Shown: positions 11,507-24,900 of the stretch, one piece after another
Position numbering within the stretch: position 1 is the first letter of the stretch
Layout: every line of letters starts with the position of its first letter
Origin: Agrypnus murinus
Taxonomy: Eukaryota > Arthropoda > Insecta > Coleoptera > Elateridae
Assembly: GCA_929113105.1 (NCBI GenBank)
Contig: OV816025.1
Location: forward strand, 121,470,886-121,534,885
Direction of reading: 5' to 3'
DNA: 64,000 nt
Made by a program: the position numbers and the translations under genes
The notes under the pieces: generated by a model
Databases searched by the model: none
The model's input: only the letters and a program-made list of their open reading frames with translations
Told to the model about the DNA's origin: nothing

Positions 11507-12674
11507 AATGATACCGGAAGATCATGACGAAGAATATATTCAACATAGCCTATACAGAAAATGATGGAATCATTGTCATTATGATCATTAAAATTTCCAT
11601 TTAATGTTAAGATAGTAAGAAACTAAATAATTATCGTATTATAACCTAAATTATTATAACTAGAAGGCCTTGGCTGCTGATAGCAAGATAATGCGATGCA
11701 TTGGCTGCTGATAGCAAGATCATGCGGGAACATCTATCTCATTGCAAAATTAACCCTAGTTATAACTATATATCACTCCAATTCTTACTGAAATGAAAGA
11801 AGGATCAAATATTAGATTCATGAACAAAAACCAAGAAACAACAATAAAATTCTCGTTACTAAGTGATAACTTGCGACAATCTATTGTTGTCACTTTGTTA
11901 ACTAGAAATAACTATGCTAACTTAATCTACAAGATAAGCATTAGTCTAAGTATTTAGTCTTTATTAATTGTAACTCGTAACGAAGCAGAATTTATGACAG
12001 GTTTCTTTGGTAGCATCCAGGAAGAAATGCCAGGTGAATGGCTTGTTGGAGAGTGCGCTTGAATCCTCTTTGATTCTATGGTTGAGTGATATCCATTTAC
12101 AAGAGGTGTTTAATCCCGAATATGTACTTATGTAAAGTTATGCCATACATGTGACTGAAAAATTGTGAGCGTACCAGTTAGTCACGCTGGAATATTATCA
12201 ATGTATCCGCGCGTTCGCAGAGTTATTGTCTTTGAATTTTTCGAATTCTCTAGCACCAAAGCAGTACAAAACTGTAGTTTCCTCTTCATTGTGAAAAGCG
12301 GATGGCAAAGGTGGCAACGAAATGCCTTGACAGGAACTTAAAATTTTGTATTTTGATCAGCAAGTGAGAGACTTATTAGTAGAAATTTACTACTTAGCAA
12401 ATAAATATGAGCGCATTAAAATGATAGGCCAACTAAAACATGTTAACTTATGTCTATAAGTATGTCCATAATTTCTTACAGCGTTGCTAGATTTAGAGAA
12501 TTTACCTAGTTTAATGGCATTTGTTATATTGTGTTGACGAAAAATGTCGAGAAAAATCTGTAGGTCCTTCAAGTAGTAACAATTTAGAATGTCTTGCTTA
12601 TTACCTAGTCAGTTTAAAATATAAAATCTAATATGTAGTACACATTACTAATGTGTGTGTTTCTTTAATTACAG
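11507..12674. other. Region upstream of the first visible CNT exon
   Basis: Contains a short direct duplication (TTGGCTGCTGATAGCAAGAT at about 11669 and 11700). The 5' exon or exons and promoter of the CNT gene should lie here or further upstream, but I could not identify an ATG-bearing exon with a matching donor. Confidence 0.4.
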
Positions 12675-12933
12675 CACAGCAATAAAAATATCCATAACAC
12701 ATTTGAAATAGATGATCCAGATCCTGAAATTGGACCTGAATCGAAGAAGGCAACACTAGAAAATGGAGTTTCAAACGGTGGTCTAACAGGAATTCTTGAA
12801 AATATCCATATTGGAACAAATAAAGTATTTCAGAAAAATAGAAGAAAACTAGAATTACTCTGTTACGCACTTTTGCATGTAGCTTTAATTGGTTACTTTG
12901 CATGGGCTACACATTATTTCATACAATATTCAG
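12675..12933 (+). CDS. CNT exon a (N-terminal tail and first membrane segment)
   Basis: Acceptor AATTACAG, donor GTAAGA. It encodes an acidic cytoplasmic tail (FEIDDPDPEIGPE) and then a hydrophobic segment (LLCYALLHVALIGYFAW). It ends in phase 1. A second AG four to five bases downstream (CACAG) could also act as acceptor without changing the frame logic. There is no in-frame Met, so the start lies upstream. Confidence 0.85.
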
Positions 12934-15900
12934 GTAAGAAAATAATTAGTTATTTGTACTCTTGGAATAGTTATCAACACAGAACAGATTTATGTAATTA
13001 GTGACTAAAGTGTTGTTTTATGGAACGAATGTTAAGTTTAGAGTGCGTAAAATTCCACTTTTCAAATAATTTATTTCTTACTTAAAGTTAGTTTATAAGT
13101 GTAATATATTTTTAGGAGTCCGCCTACTATTCATTTTTTTCTAGAGTTCTTCGACTTTAAAAGTATATTGCTCATAAACTACTGAACCAAATTAAATATT
13201 TTAACGAGCAAATAGTAAATTTATTTCTACATATTACAGTAAAATATTATACTTCTAAGTGCTATACTTTTGTTGTTATTGAACGATACATAATAAAAGG
13301 TAGAGGGTAGTCAAATATGGTGAAAAACTAGCAAAGGGCAGCAGGTTTGTTAGTATTGGACATCAGCGGCAGATAAGTAGAGATCTGAAATCGGTGATGA
13401 ACCATATATTTGAAAGCGCAGCTAGGACAGCAGCGACGGTTTCAAAACGCGCTAGCAAGGCAACGGGACACCACCTAGTATTCTCCCGGGAAAAAATAAT
13501 GATAATGGCTGATAAATACAATGCTCCTTAAATGGGGCATTGTATAGAGGCGATAGATTATTCAGGTTTTGTACAGAAACAGATATGATAATCACCAACA
13601 CATTTTTCAAACTACCAAAACGCCGCTTATACACGTGGAAGTCACCAGCAGATTCACCTGACAGGGTTATTCGCAATCAAATAGATTACATCTGCATAAA
13701 CAAGAGATATAAAAACTCTGTATTATCATCAAAAACCTATCCAGGAGCAGATGTACCTACGGATCACAGTATTCTAGTAGGTAAGATGAGGATACGTCTC
13801 AAAAAGATCGTCAAACATGAGAAAAAAGGGAGAATAATAGACAGAACTAAACTACACAATGAAGTTATTCGACGCAGATAACGCAGTTACTAGAAGAAAA
13901 GATTGTAGCAACAATAGATGACCAAACAAACATGGAAGACAATTGGTGCAATTTTAAAAACATAAGGGGGGTGCAGAAGGCAAAACTAGAGGAAACAAGA
14001 AAACAGAAAAAACATGGACGGATGACGGACGATATCTTAAGTTTAATGGACAAAAGAAGAAAATTCAAGAAAAAAACGAAGAAAAATACAAAAGAATCCA
14101 TAACGAAATAAGAAGGAAAAAACAAGTAAAAGCTTAATGTCACCCAATAATGCACAGAGATAGAAAACTATGAGAAAAACACGATCTATTTCATCTACAC
14201 AAGAAGCTGAAGCAAGTTACTACCGGAAGTTACACGCCGCGTGTGTCGTCTCACGCTAAGAAATCTAGAAGACGAAAATGGAAAAATAATCATAGACAAC
14301 AAACAACAACTAGAAAGTTGGAAAAAATATATTGCAGAATTGTTTGAGGATAATCGGCCTACGTATGAAACGACATATGTTATATCAGGCCCAGATATTA
14401 CAAAAGAGGAAGTGCACGAGCAATTCGACTAACAAAAAATGGAAAAGTAAATGGCCCGGACGAAGTGAGCAACGAAATAATGAAACTGCTGGGTGAAAAC
14501 GGCATCGAAGCCTTGACAAATCTCTTTAATACGGTGTACGAAACTGGAGTGATTCCAACTGAGTGGTTGACATCAACATTTATTGCCATTCCAAAAAAGG
14601 CTAGAGCGAAGAAGTGTAGCGACTATAGAACAATAAACTTGATGAGTAATGTTTTGAAGATCTTGCTAAGAATAATACATGGTATAACAATAGGAAACTA
14701 TACGATAAAATTAGTAACACTCAGTTTGGATTTCGCAATGGCCTAGACACAAGAGATGCTTTGTTTGGAGTTCAAGTACTGATTCAGAGATGTCGATGTC
14801 GTGACGTTAATTATAATGTATATTTATGCGCGATTGACTTCGAAAAAGCCTTCGACAAAGTACTCCACAATAAAATGATGCAGGTTTTAAAAGCAGCGGG
14901 AATTGATGACAAAGATAGGCGAATAATTGCCAATTTATACTGACACCAAACAGCAAGGGTAAATATTAGGAAAGGAGTGAGACAAGGCTGTATTTTGACT
15001 CCACAGCTGTTCAATTTATATTCGGAAGAAATATTCAACAAAGCGCTCACAGATGCAACGGAAGGAATCATCATTAATGGTAAGGTTGTAAACAACATAC
15101 GCTATGCTGATGATACCCTAGTCATAGCCAATTCCAACGAAGATCTTCAGATTTTGATGGATCGAATAACCAATGCATGTGAACTGTATGGATTGAAACT
15201 AAATATCAATAAAACCAAGTTCATGATCATCAGCAAACAGAATGATGTACAGGACAATGGCATTGTAATTTACAACAAAGCTCTGGAAAGAGCAAATAAA
15301 CTTGTAAGTTTATCGAGGTATGTATACCTCGGCAGTAATATTAACGAAAATTGGGAATCAACGAGCGAAATCAAAAAATCCGAATAGAACAAGCACGAGC
15401 AGCCTTTATAAGAATAAAAAGCATTCTATGTAGTCATGATCTAAATTTGAGCCTTCGAATAAGAATGGTAACTACGTTGTTATGTATTTCCAGTCCTAAT
15501 GTATGGTGTGGAGGCATGGACACTCACGGAAACTTTGCTTAAACGACTGAAAGTCTTCGAGATGTGGGTGTACAGGAGAGTGCTGAAGATTAGTTGGATG
15601 GACAGGGTTACAAACAACGATGTTCGGATCAGAATTAATAAAGACCTAGAAATTGTAAAAACTTAAAAGCGACGCAAGCTAGAATATTTTGGGCACATAG
15701 TGAGACATCCCGAAAAATATGAAATCCTACATTTAGTGATACAAGGATAAATCCCTAGCAAGCGTGGCCCGGACAGGAGAAGAACATCCTGGTTAAAGAA
15801 CATATGGCAATGGTTTGGAAAAACCACAACCCAGTTGTTCCGAGCAGCTGTTAATAAGACCATGATAGTGAATATGGTAGCCAGCATGGTAACCAACGAT

Positions 15901-18900
15901 CGGTAACGGTCACGGTACTTTAAGAATAAGTGCTATACTTTTGTTTTTATTGAACGATACTTAATAAAAGGTACCCATTTTTAGGGACAATTTTATTAAA
16001 AGTAAATTAAAAAATTTTTCTCGGAATGTATATACCATATATCTATGAAATTATTGTAGGGGATAGAATCATATGCTATTAATTTTCAGACAAAAAACGT
16101 TCTATTCAGAATTTATATGAAAAAATAACGAACCACATGTTCTCTTCTTTATTAATAGATATAGCGTCAATATTTTTTCGCTAAATCAACAACACTTTTC
16201 ATATGTAGACATTATTTTCCTCAAAACAATGTCCTTGTTTTAACAATAAAAATGCAGTAACAAAAAAAACGATTTTTAGTGACAAGCGGTTTGGACAAAC
16301 AATTGGTTTTGTTACTGCACTTTTATTGTTATTATTTACATTTTCGAGGAAAATAATGTCTACATAAAAAAAGTATTGATTTAGCGGAAACATTTTGACG
16401 CTATCTCTATTAATAAACAAAAAAACATGGTTTGCAAGTTTTTTATATAAATCATAAATAAAACGTTTCTTTGTCTGATAAATAATAGCATTTTCACCTT
16501 AAAGTTTCGTTCTAACCTAAACTAAAATAGTATATTAAAGTATTAGTTTCATAAGACACGTTTTTAGCGCACGCGTCCGAGTTTAGAAAACGGCCCGCGT
16601 AGCGGGGAGTTTTCTAAAGGACAAGTGCGCTAAAACGTCTTATGAAACGAATACTTTATACTATTTTTTCTATTTGCCTTATTTTTAATCATTTTAAAAA
16701 AGAAATAATCTAATTTTAAATAAAGTTTGTTAGGGGAACTTTGTTAACTTTTTTAACAGTTGGCAACACTGAAAATTCTGATTCCGCAAGTTTGACATTT
16801 TAAAAACAGCTGTTCAATACTGATATTAACTTTAAAAAATAAAATGTTACTGTTTTCCGTATTCTAATAAATCTCTTTAGGACATGCAAAATGCGTCCTA
16901 ATGAAGCCATTAGGACACGCAAATATAAAAACTTATTTATTTTACTCTTAATTAAATTGTCCATCAAAATGGTTACCTTTTATTACGTATCATCCAATAA
17001 AAACAAATATACCATTTAGAAATATAACTACTGTTGAATGTAGAAATAAATTTACTATTTGCTCGTTTTTAAAATATATGATTAAATAAAAATATTAATT
17101 TGGTTTAGTAGTTTACGAGCAATACGCTTTTAAAGTCAGAGGACTCTAGAAAAAAGATATGGATAGTAGAAAGTTGGTTTTTGCCATCAGCTTTGGAATT
17201 AGAAAATGGGTCTTACCCAGTCTGAGCCTAGGAAAGTTCTTTTCCCAGTCTGAAACTGGAAAAGCCGTTTCCATAACAATTTCAGTTGCTTCCGGCGGAA
17301 ACGCGTCTAAGGGCGTCTAATTTTGCTTTATTATTTATCTTGTTTTTATAGAAGTTTCCACCAAGGAACTTAATATCTGCATATTAGAAATTGGAATGAA
17401 TTTGTATACAGTTTCATTATAATATTATAAACAAATTTAGAAGCTCTTTACGTAAATAAGGCTATTCTTGGTATTATCTTCTTTTCGAAGTATCTATATT
17501 ATATTGTTAAATAAATTTTTTTTACAGATGAAACTTTCAACTCAACAACATGTTCAGGTTATGGATTCTTAATGATCCTATTTATTTTTATAAATTTCGG
17601 AGTAGTTTATTATTGGTTACTTAAACCATATTTTATTCCTATATTAAACAAATTCATATGGAAACCATTATCTGAAGCAATCAGTAAGCTTCTATCACTA
17701 AGGTGAGTGTGCTAGAAAATATCTTAAATTGTTATTGATAAGAGTTTGCTAATTGAAATGCACTTATGTTTAAAAAAATATTTACACAATTGATTGCTAT
17801 GAATAGAAATTATGAGTGCCTGGCACATGTAGAATTGGAGTTTTTGCACTGATAACATCGATTAATAAACGGATATCATTATAAGAATTGACTTGACTGG
17901 AGAGTTTGAAATCATTGTCGGCTTTGGATCCCCACGTAACTCTTGCTTTCTGCAGGGAAGTCATACTTCAAAATTAAGCTTATTTAAGTGGAGTGTTACA
18001 CAAGAGAAGACTAAAAAGCCTAACTTACCCCTGCACCAAAAGTTGCTCCGCTGACGAGATATAGCCCTCCAAAGTCTCATCTAAGATTTAGGGGAAAAAT
18101 AATATTTTGTATACATGAGTAATACAAGACGTTTATTAGGAATGGGTTACTCTTACAATTTCATAGAACTAGTTCATATAACTATTTCATACATTTTAAT
18201 ATGAAAAAGTTTTATTCTATTTTATGCACTGTGATATTTTAATGGCGATCTACCCCCAATAAACACCAATTAACCAATTAACATGTATACAATTAACTTC
18301 ATATCAATTATGGTTTATAAAGTTGCTAAATTGTGCACTAAGTCGGAACTTTGTAAGTCATACAGTTTTCAAAATATTATTAATTTGTTTTTCTCAATCT
18401 TATTAGAGACTTTGGAAGGCTTATTTCCTCAGGAGTGCAACTTGCTATAGAGGTAAGTTGGGCTTTTTGGTGTTCTATCCCCATGAAGATTCTACCATTT
18501 CAGTTTGACTTACTATAGTTCAATCATAAATTCAACATATTAGTCATCACAAATCACGAGGGCGGAAATGTAAAATGCATCTAGAATTAGGTGAACGCCA
18601 CGCTGTAATATAAACGATAAGATAAACAATAAATAAGCTCTAGAAACATTCAGTAGCGGAACAAACTGATTTTAATTAAAAATAAAAGTAAAATCAGTAA
18701 TGAAAATCCTTTGGTTCTAGCGTATGTCTCTGAATTTTTAGCACCGTGAAATTTGCACTCTTATCTTATCTTACCCTGGATCGCATTTATTTATTCCGGT
18801 GTGGTTACGAAAATGACACGTTTCTTATAAATCAGGTTATTTAGGTGGTGAGAACGGCCACTGTCAGTTTGATTGTATCACCTATTCCAAGGCCATTAAC

Positions 18901-21900
18901 TAGACTAAAAGTCAAATTAGGGCAAAAGCCAAGCTAGTATGCATAAATTAAGTACGTTTCTTAGTACAATTTAACTTTGAGAAATAAACAGCTACGAGTA
19001 AACACAATTGACAATGTAATTGTAGCCTCAAAACGGATTATACATTTGGACTAGTAAATCCAATTAAATTCTTGAAATATCAAATCTACTAACTGTCTTA
19101 TATCAGAGTACATCAGTGTCTTCATACGCCCTATTTACCTTCAAACCTAATAAAAAATAAAAATTACAAATTATAGGAATGTGCGGCTTTTAGACTTTGT
19201 CGTAGGGTCACTTAATGATAAGGGAATTTTTTGTGATGACTTACTAATAATGGCTAATGGATAAGGCAATTCTTTGAAATGCAATGATACTTAGGCGTTC
19301 TTTATTCTTGTATATATGACAATCTTGTTTGCGAAGGTCTAAGGTAATTTTATCAAGCCAGGCATACGGGCTTCGATAATCCATTACTATAAACCATTTC
19401 TAAACCACTTTCAGCAATTTATTAGAATTGTAGGGCCTGATTTCATTTTCAAAAACTTTATGGCCAACTAATTTCGATGAGAATCGTGTATCATGCATGC
19501 CAGTGCTGAATGTATAAGGATAGGCCAAAAGTCAAAAATAAAAACAAGACTGTGATGTGGTTTTAACATTGGAATGGCAATATTTTCTGAATTGTAAAGT
19601 TGACTATTAATGACGCTATTGTTAGTCCAAGAGCCAGTAACGGGTTTGCTTACAGTATTTTTAACAAGTGTATAACTGCTATGAAAGGTCTCTTTGAACG
19701 TACTGAGAAGAGAACCCGACGTCTGGCAACTCTGTGGTGGTGGTTTTAGCGCCCTCGCGCTTCTGAAGGGTGTAAAACAAGTACTTGCATAATAAAAGCA
19801 ACCATTCAAAGTAAAATAACAAAGCGGGGGTTTATATATTATTATCATAAGACCTTCAATATAGTATATGTAAAAAGCCAGATCGAAATTGTGGTGGAAA
19901 CAAAGCGACAGACTAAAACACGTTTGATGTAAGTGCGGGAGAGATAGCCTTATGCAGACGCGTGAGTGCGAGCGAGACAGCCTTATGCATGATCTTCGAT
20001 ACGCATTAGTTATTTAACTATTTTCATAACTTTTAACGTTTTAACAAATACTTTAATATGATTAATACCGGAACTTATTTTGAAAAATGGGAGATAAAAC
20101 TTAACGCTTAGTAGCACACAGCTATGTGAAGATGGCGCTTCGAGAATGTCGTATATAGAGTCACTGCATCTAGTTACCTAGGCCTGCTGGTCGATCAGAG
20201 TACCGCAAACCACCGCCATATTGGGACAAACGAAGTTCATTATTTGTTCTGTATTGAATTTAATCAAATCCACGTTTACTTTAAAAGGTTTTTCTTATTC
20301 TAAACGATCAAACCTCTAATATGTCAAACAGATGATTATCTTTAAAATAGCAAAGCACCAGACTTGTTATTATACTGTTTTTTAGTACTTTTTTAGTTTA
20401 GTTTCTTAGCGCGAGGGTGCTAAAACCACCACCGCAGAGTTGCCAGACGTCGAGTTCCTTTTTCAGTATATTCAAAGGGACCTTCCATAGCAGTTATACG
20501 CGTGTTCAAAATACTGTAACCAATCAGTTGCTGGCTCTTGGACTATGTAGCATTTATCAAAGACGTAATTCGAACTGAATCAGCAGTTCGACTGTTGCTC
20601 AGTTGTTTTTTGCTATGACAATGCAACAGCACAAATCATGTTATTTGGATAACATATAGCACACGCAACATTCAAGCAGCCACAACAAGGATCCTGAAGC
20701 GCTCAATTGGTCTGACGATCTGGACCTTGTAGTCAGCGGTAAGCTGGGTTCAACTAATTGGTCTAGGACAATTTGCATTTAGGTAGTCTATCAGAAACTT
20801 TTCTCCTCTTACTCTATACTAAAAATAAGAGTATCTCTAATTACAACCACTAATAAATTCGGAGCCAGTAGCAGTAAATCGAATTTTAAAAATTCTATTG
20901 CCGAACTTACTAATTTACTTATGGTTGTTGCTGGAGTCATTAGGATACTTTATTACATTAACCTTCAAAACTCTAAAATCATCGAAACTGAAAATATGGT
21001 TTGAACTCATGCTTCTATAATAATAACACAGCCATACAAAAAAAATGTGTTCGTATACATTCCCATGTAATATTTAGCGCTGAATCTGAATCCGGGGTCA
21101 GAATCACTGATTTACCTCAGGTTTTGTACATAACCTCAAAAAATGGCCAAAAATGAGCAAAATGAGATTTAACGTAAAAATTTCAAATATCCCCCTATTC
21201 TCATGTATTTTGATGCGCTGAAACCGGATATGATGATGAGAAATTCCTCTAACTAGCCAAATCGACGATTCCACCCCATTTCTCCCCTCATTTCGGGGTA
21301 GAAAATTCATTTATCGTAAAAATTTCAAATATCCCCCTATTCTCATGTATTTTGATGTGCTATAACCGAATATGATGATGAAAAATTCTTTCAACTAGCC
21401 AATTCAACGCTATCACCCCATTTCATCACCATTACACCACCATTTGGGGATTGTAAATGGATATTCCTCACCATTCTTATGTGTTTTGAGGCGCTTACGA
21501 GTTTCTGAAACCGAATGGATGAATGACTTTTCATATTCTACAATTTTTGGTAGCAACAATTTAACTGAACTTCAGATGGCTTTCTTTAGCAGAAGAACTT
21601 TGACATTGTTTTCTAAAGGTTCAAATAGTTCAAAATTGAATAAAAGCATCGTCATGGGCCCCCGGGTGTTCATGCCGCAGTGAACGTGTTAACAAATATT
21701 GATTACTCGACTGAAATCGCTTATGAGACTTTGCTCAAGAAGCCAAAATCTTTTCAAAGCATTAGATTAATCTCGGTTTATCTAATTCTTTCAAACGGTC
21801 GTAGTATCAGGTTTTTTTATAAATTTTTCGTATTTGCGACCAGGGCACCTCCACGTGGTGATTGTTTCAAGCATATTGAACAAATGTTTCCCAACACTTC

Positions 21901-24900
21901 TCTTGCGAGTGAAGGAGGGAATTTTTAACGGACCCGATATCAGGAAAATGCTGAGATCCAATTTTCACCACAAAAATGAATAAAACTGAAAAAGCTGCCT
22001 GGTGCAGTTTCAGAAATGTGGTGGAAATTTTTTTGGGAAATAAGAAGAGTGCAGATTACAAAGAAATAGTAGCAGAAACGGCGAAGAATTTTGAAAAGTT
22101 AGGCTGCCTGATGAATTTATAATTCCATTTCTTAGATTCTCATGTAGACTACTTTCCAGGGAAGCTTGGAGATTATAGTGAGGAACAGGGAGAACGATTC
22201 CATCAGGATATCAAGAAAATGGAATGTAGATACCAGGGAAGGTGGCATATCAATATGATGGCTGATTACTGCTGGAATTTAAAAAGGGAAACATGAGGAG
22301 TAAAGCGCAAAAACTTCCTCTACGGCGTTTCTTCGAAAATAAAAGGCAGCGATACCATAACAAACAACAGCAGGAAGTGGAAGTGAATATTTAACTTTAC
22401 AGTGGAATGAAGAAAAGATCGGCGAACCTTCCTAGTAGTGCAAATGAAGATGGGAACTGTTTACCATGCAAGATAATATTACCTAAGCTGAGGTCATAAT
22501 ATTAATTAGGCTGATTGATGGAATTTTGAATGATTGTATTCACTTCCAGTGCCTCAAAACACATAAGAATGGTGAAGAATATCCAATTTACAATCCCCAA
22601 ATGGGGGTGTAATGGTGATGAAATGGGGTGAAAGCGTTGAATTGGTTAGTTGAAGGAATTTTTCATCATTATATTCGGTTCCAGCACATCAAAATGCATG
22701 AGAATAGAATACACAGAATAGAATATTTGAAATTTTCACGATAAATGAATTTTCTACTCCAAAATGAGGGGAGAAATAGGGTGAAATCGTTGATTTGGCT
22801 AGTTAGAGGAATTTCTCATCATCATATCCGGTTTCAGCGCATCAAAATACATGAGAATAGGGGGATATTTGAAATTCTTACGATAAATGAATTTTCTACC
22901 CCGAAATGGGGGGTGAAGTTGGGTGAAAGCGTTGAATTGGCTAGTTGAAGGAATTTTTCGTCATCATACTCGGTTCCAGCACATCAAAATACATGAGAAT
23001 AGAATACACAGAATAGAATATTTGAAATTTTCACGATAAATGAATTTTCTACCCCAAATTGAGGGGAGAAATGGGGTCAACGCATCAAAATACATGAGAA
23101 TAGGGGGATATTTGAAATTTTTACGTTAAATCTCATTTTGCTCATTTTTGACCATTTTTTGAGGTTATGTACAAAACCTGAGATAAATCGGTGATTCTGA
23201 TCCTGGATTCGGATTCAGCGCTGAAAATTACATGGGAATATACCGGTCAGGTGCTTTGGCTCGGACACTTTTTTTGTGTGGCTGTGTAATTTGTCGAGAT
23301 AAGTCAAAAATGTATGTCTTCTGAACGAATAAATAAGTAAAACACGTCAAAATTGAAAATTTAGATTACTTTCACTCTGAAACATCAGATCATCTTGCAG
23401 TTCTACGTAATAGTTAGCTTTATTTTTTTTTGTAATAGAGGCAACTTTTGATATTCCAGCGGTACTTAGTTCAGCTATTTTCAGACTGTTAATCACCATT
23501 GTACAAGACATATAGATTATACATACTACATAGATCAGCTAAAAAGTGAAATGGAATTTGATTTTTACTGCACATTATAAGAGTCTTTTTAACAAGATAT
23601 TGTATCAAAGTTAGTAAATGGGAAGTTTCCTCACCGCGCCACACAATGCATGTTAAACGCAGGCACGGAAAAGAGTAACAAAAAGCGAAGACCTTTGCTG
23701 CTGAATATATCCTGCAGTAGTTGCATTAAAACGGTAAATAGTACTTTTTTCTGATTGAACTATTTAGCTCGAACAAATTTAAGTGCGTTATTATTTTTGT
23801 GCCTTAATACTTCCAGGTAAATACCAAATAAGAATATAGCCGAATTTCGCATTTGTAATCATTTTAAAAGATAAAAATACTGCTACTTATATTGAAGTAG
23901 GGACTTTTTTACAATGATAGAGAAATATACATAAGAAATGAATAATAAATAAATAAAGATCTTATTAGAGAAAGGAATGATTTCATAAGAACAGCATTTA
24001 AATTACAAAAATACTAAGTAAAAAGCAGTAAAAATTAATTGAATCCAGCTTATTTATATTGTTAGGTCGCTGATAAGAATAAATTACTTTCCGATTATCA
24101 GATAACATTATTTTATAGTTTCGTTCTTTATTACTTAAAATTTGGTAGATTTTGTTACTTATAATAAACTTATTTTGTATTGAAAATATTTTCTAAATTA
24201 TTAAATTATACTTAAGTTAGAATTCATTTTTGATTAGTAAGAACTAAATATGAAATAATATTACAACGTGTTTTACTTATGATGTTAGATGCTTTATTGA
24301 AAATAATGTATATCACCTAATTAATATAGGTACATATAAGTGGTTATACATGTCCCCAGTGACGTCACGCTTCAACTGCTAGGATCCGTCCGTGAGACAA
24401 CTTCCCACTTAATAACTTGCGCCTAGTATTAGCATGTAAGTCTACTAACACAGTTCCACGTTATCTGATATATCATTACCATTGCCATCATTATCATCAT
24501 CATTAAGCAGTAATGTCGTGTTGATTGATAATAAGTTTGATGAACAGTGAGCAGTAGCTTTACAATAATGTATCAAGTATTATTTTACAATAAAATGACT
24601 CAACCGCGACTTAAACTTTTTACAAATAGGTACCTTTTTATTCTAGAGATTTTAAATGATTTTTATATTTTAGATTTGCAAAACTTCTTTTATACCTGAT
24701 GTTATTAACAATAATAATAATATATTTAATATACGACACTAGCGATAATCGCCAAAGACTAATACCAGCAGTTGGATTAGCTATATTCATGATTCTAGGC
24801 TTTCTATTTAGTAGTCACCCAGCGCAGGTAAACAGGAAAAAACTAAACTCAATATAATTAACTGTCTAATAAGAAAACCACTATTTTGACAGATAAATTG

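Larger units (their letters stand above)
13124..17169. mobile_element. Large TIR element in CNT intron, host to nested insertions
   Basis: Inverted ends 13124-13232 and 17039-17169 match over about 110-130 bp (CTACTATTCAT tip, TTTCTAGAG, a GACTTTAAAAG block, CGAGCAAATAGTAAATTTAT). Between them lie an RTE-type LINE (13303-15926), a 270-bp palindrome (16151-16421) and palindrome P4. The sequence that belongs to the outer element itself has no coding capacity, so this is probably a non-autonomous DNA element enlarged by insertions. Confidence 0.75.

Noticed and set aside
18407..18452. Exon-like stretch bounded by AG and GTAAGT, reading RDFGRLISSGVQLAIE after exon b
   Set aside because: It joins exon b in frame but ends on a whole codon, while exon c needs two carried-over bases. 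Exon b joins exon c directly in frame and matches the family there, so including this stretch breaks the protein. It may be a cryptic exon.
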